A stretch of 64,000 bases of DNA from Bifidobacterium sp. Lineage in GTDB: Bacteria; Actinomycetota; Actinomycetes; Actinomycetales; Bifidobacteriaceae. Below, one piece after another: positions 63,792-64,000 of this stretch. The stretch lies in contig JAGGHK010000001.1 in assembly GCA_024104275.1 (NCBI GenBank), forward strand, positions 925,798-989,797. The letters run 5' to 3'. The notes below the pieces were generated by a model. The model was given only the letters and a program-made list of their open reading frames with translations. It was not told the origin of the DNA and searched no databases. A program made the translations under genes and the position numbers. Numbering within the stretch: position 1 is the first letter of the stretch; each line of letters starts with the position of its first letter.

Positions 63792-64000
63792 ATGGAATCC
63801 ACTGCACACAACGGAAACAAGCATCCAGACAAATTGACAAATGAAGCCAAAAATCACAAATCCGGACAAGCAACCGACGACACGGCCCCAGCAAATACGC
63901 AAGAGAAAACCACCTGCGCTCATTGCAACGAGCAATCCCACAGTAACGAGCAGATTTCCGAGCCTTCTGAACCTTCCGCCCTTTCCGAGAAATGCCCCCA
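63792..64000 (+). CDS. Unknown protein, N-terminal fragment, divergent from the copper operon
   Basis: 69 codons are open to the window edge from the ATG at 63792, after AAAGGGAACAACG. The residues are hydrophilic (MESTAHNGNKHPDKLTNEAK, NHKSGQATDDTAPANTQEKT), with a CxxC (TCAHC) at about 49-52. I do not recognise a family. Its position suggests a copper regulator with an N-terminal extension, such as CsoR, or a metal chaperone. Confidence 0.5.
   Translation, partial: MESTAHNGNKHPDKLTNEAKNHKSGQATDDTAPANTQEKTTCAHCNEQSHSNEQISEPSEPSALSEKCP

Overview
The window looks like a chromosomal segment of a bifidobacterium (Actinobacteria, Bifidobacteriaceae). The evidence is the actinobacterial division cluster (FtsZ, SepF, YggT, the DivIVA protein Wag31), the Actinobacteria-type DUF3052, DUF3107 and DUF2342 proteins, a single-chain GlyRS, a moderately high GC content and bifidobacterial-style surface proteins. 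The species cannot be fixed from sequence alone.

Layout. 1-5.4 kb is conserved: the dnaE start (cut by the window edge), then rluD-like, lspA, wag31, yggT, sepF and ftsZ, all on the minus strand. 5.7-12.4 kb is housekeeping (dus, glyS, a thiamine-binding-like protein, a LacI regulator, uppS, recO), with three related inverted-repeat elements lying outside the genes (one upstream of dnaE, two between dus and glyS). 12.5-18.7 kb is an accessory patch bracketed by two copies of a second repeat family; it holds a frameshifted sortase-anchored adhesin and a toxin-antitoxin-like pair whose first gene is also frameshifted. 18.7-44 kb is mostly core: a second DivIVA-like protein, tRNA-Val, glyA, proteases, a helicase, dapF, murI, a patatin, a fused CrcB/Fluc protein, NADH oxidase, an O-acetylhomoserine sulfhydrylase-like enzyme and a MacB-like ABC transporter.

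44-50 kb is the most unusual stretch. It has a multi-hairpin leader in front of a broken PBECR4-like gene, an IS1249-type insertion sequence abutting a ThiD C-terminal fragment, a ThiD-TenA fusion, and an intact AT-rich gene for a 352-residue Cas9-derived protein. That protein keeps the HNH nuclease residues and RuvC-I/II remnants but has no recognition lobe, no RuvC-III and no PAM-interacting domain. No cas genes or CRISPR array accompany it here.

50-64 kb holds an ABC exporter with a very long Gln/Ala coiled coil, a Tet(M)-like GTPase with inserted linkers, a decaying coproporphyrin-type haem cluster (hemQ with an in-frame stop, an MFS transporter, a truncated hemH), and a copper module (cupredoxin and copA with a C-terminal YHS domain) behind a CsoR-like operator. 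A partial unknown gene runs off the right edge.

Several genes carry single small lesions (adhesin, toxin, hemQ, PBECR4-like). These may be genuine decay or, where they lie in short homopolymers, sequence errors; reads would decide.
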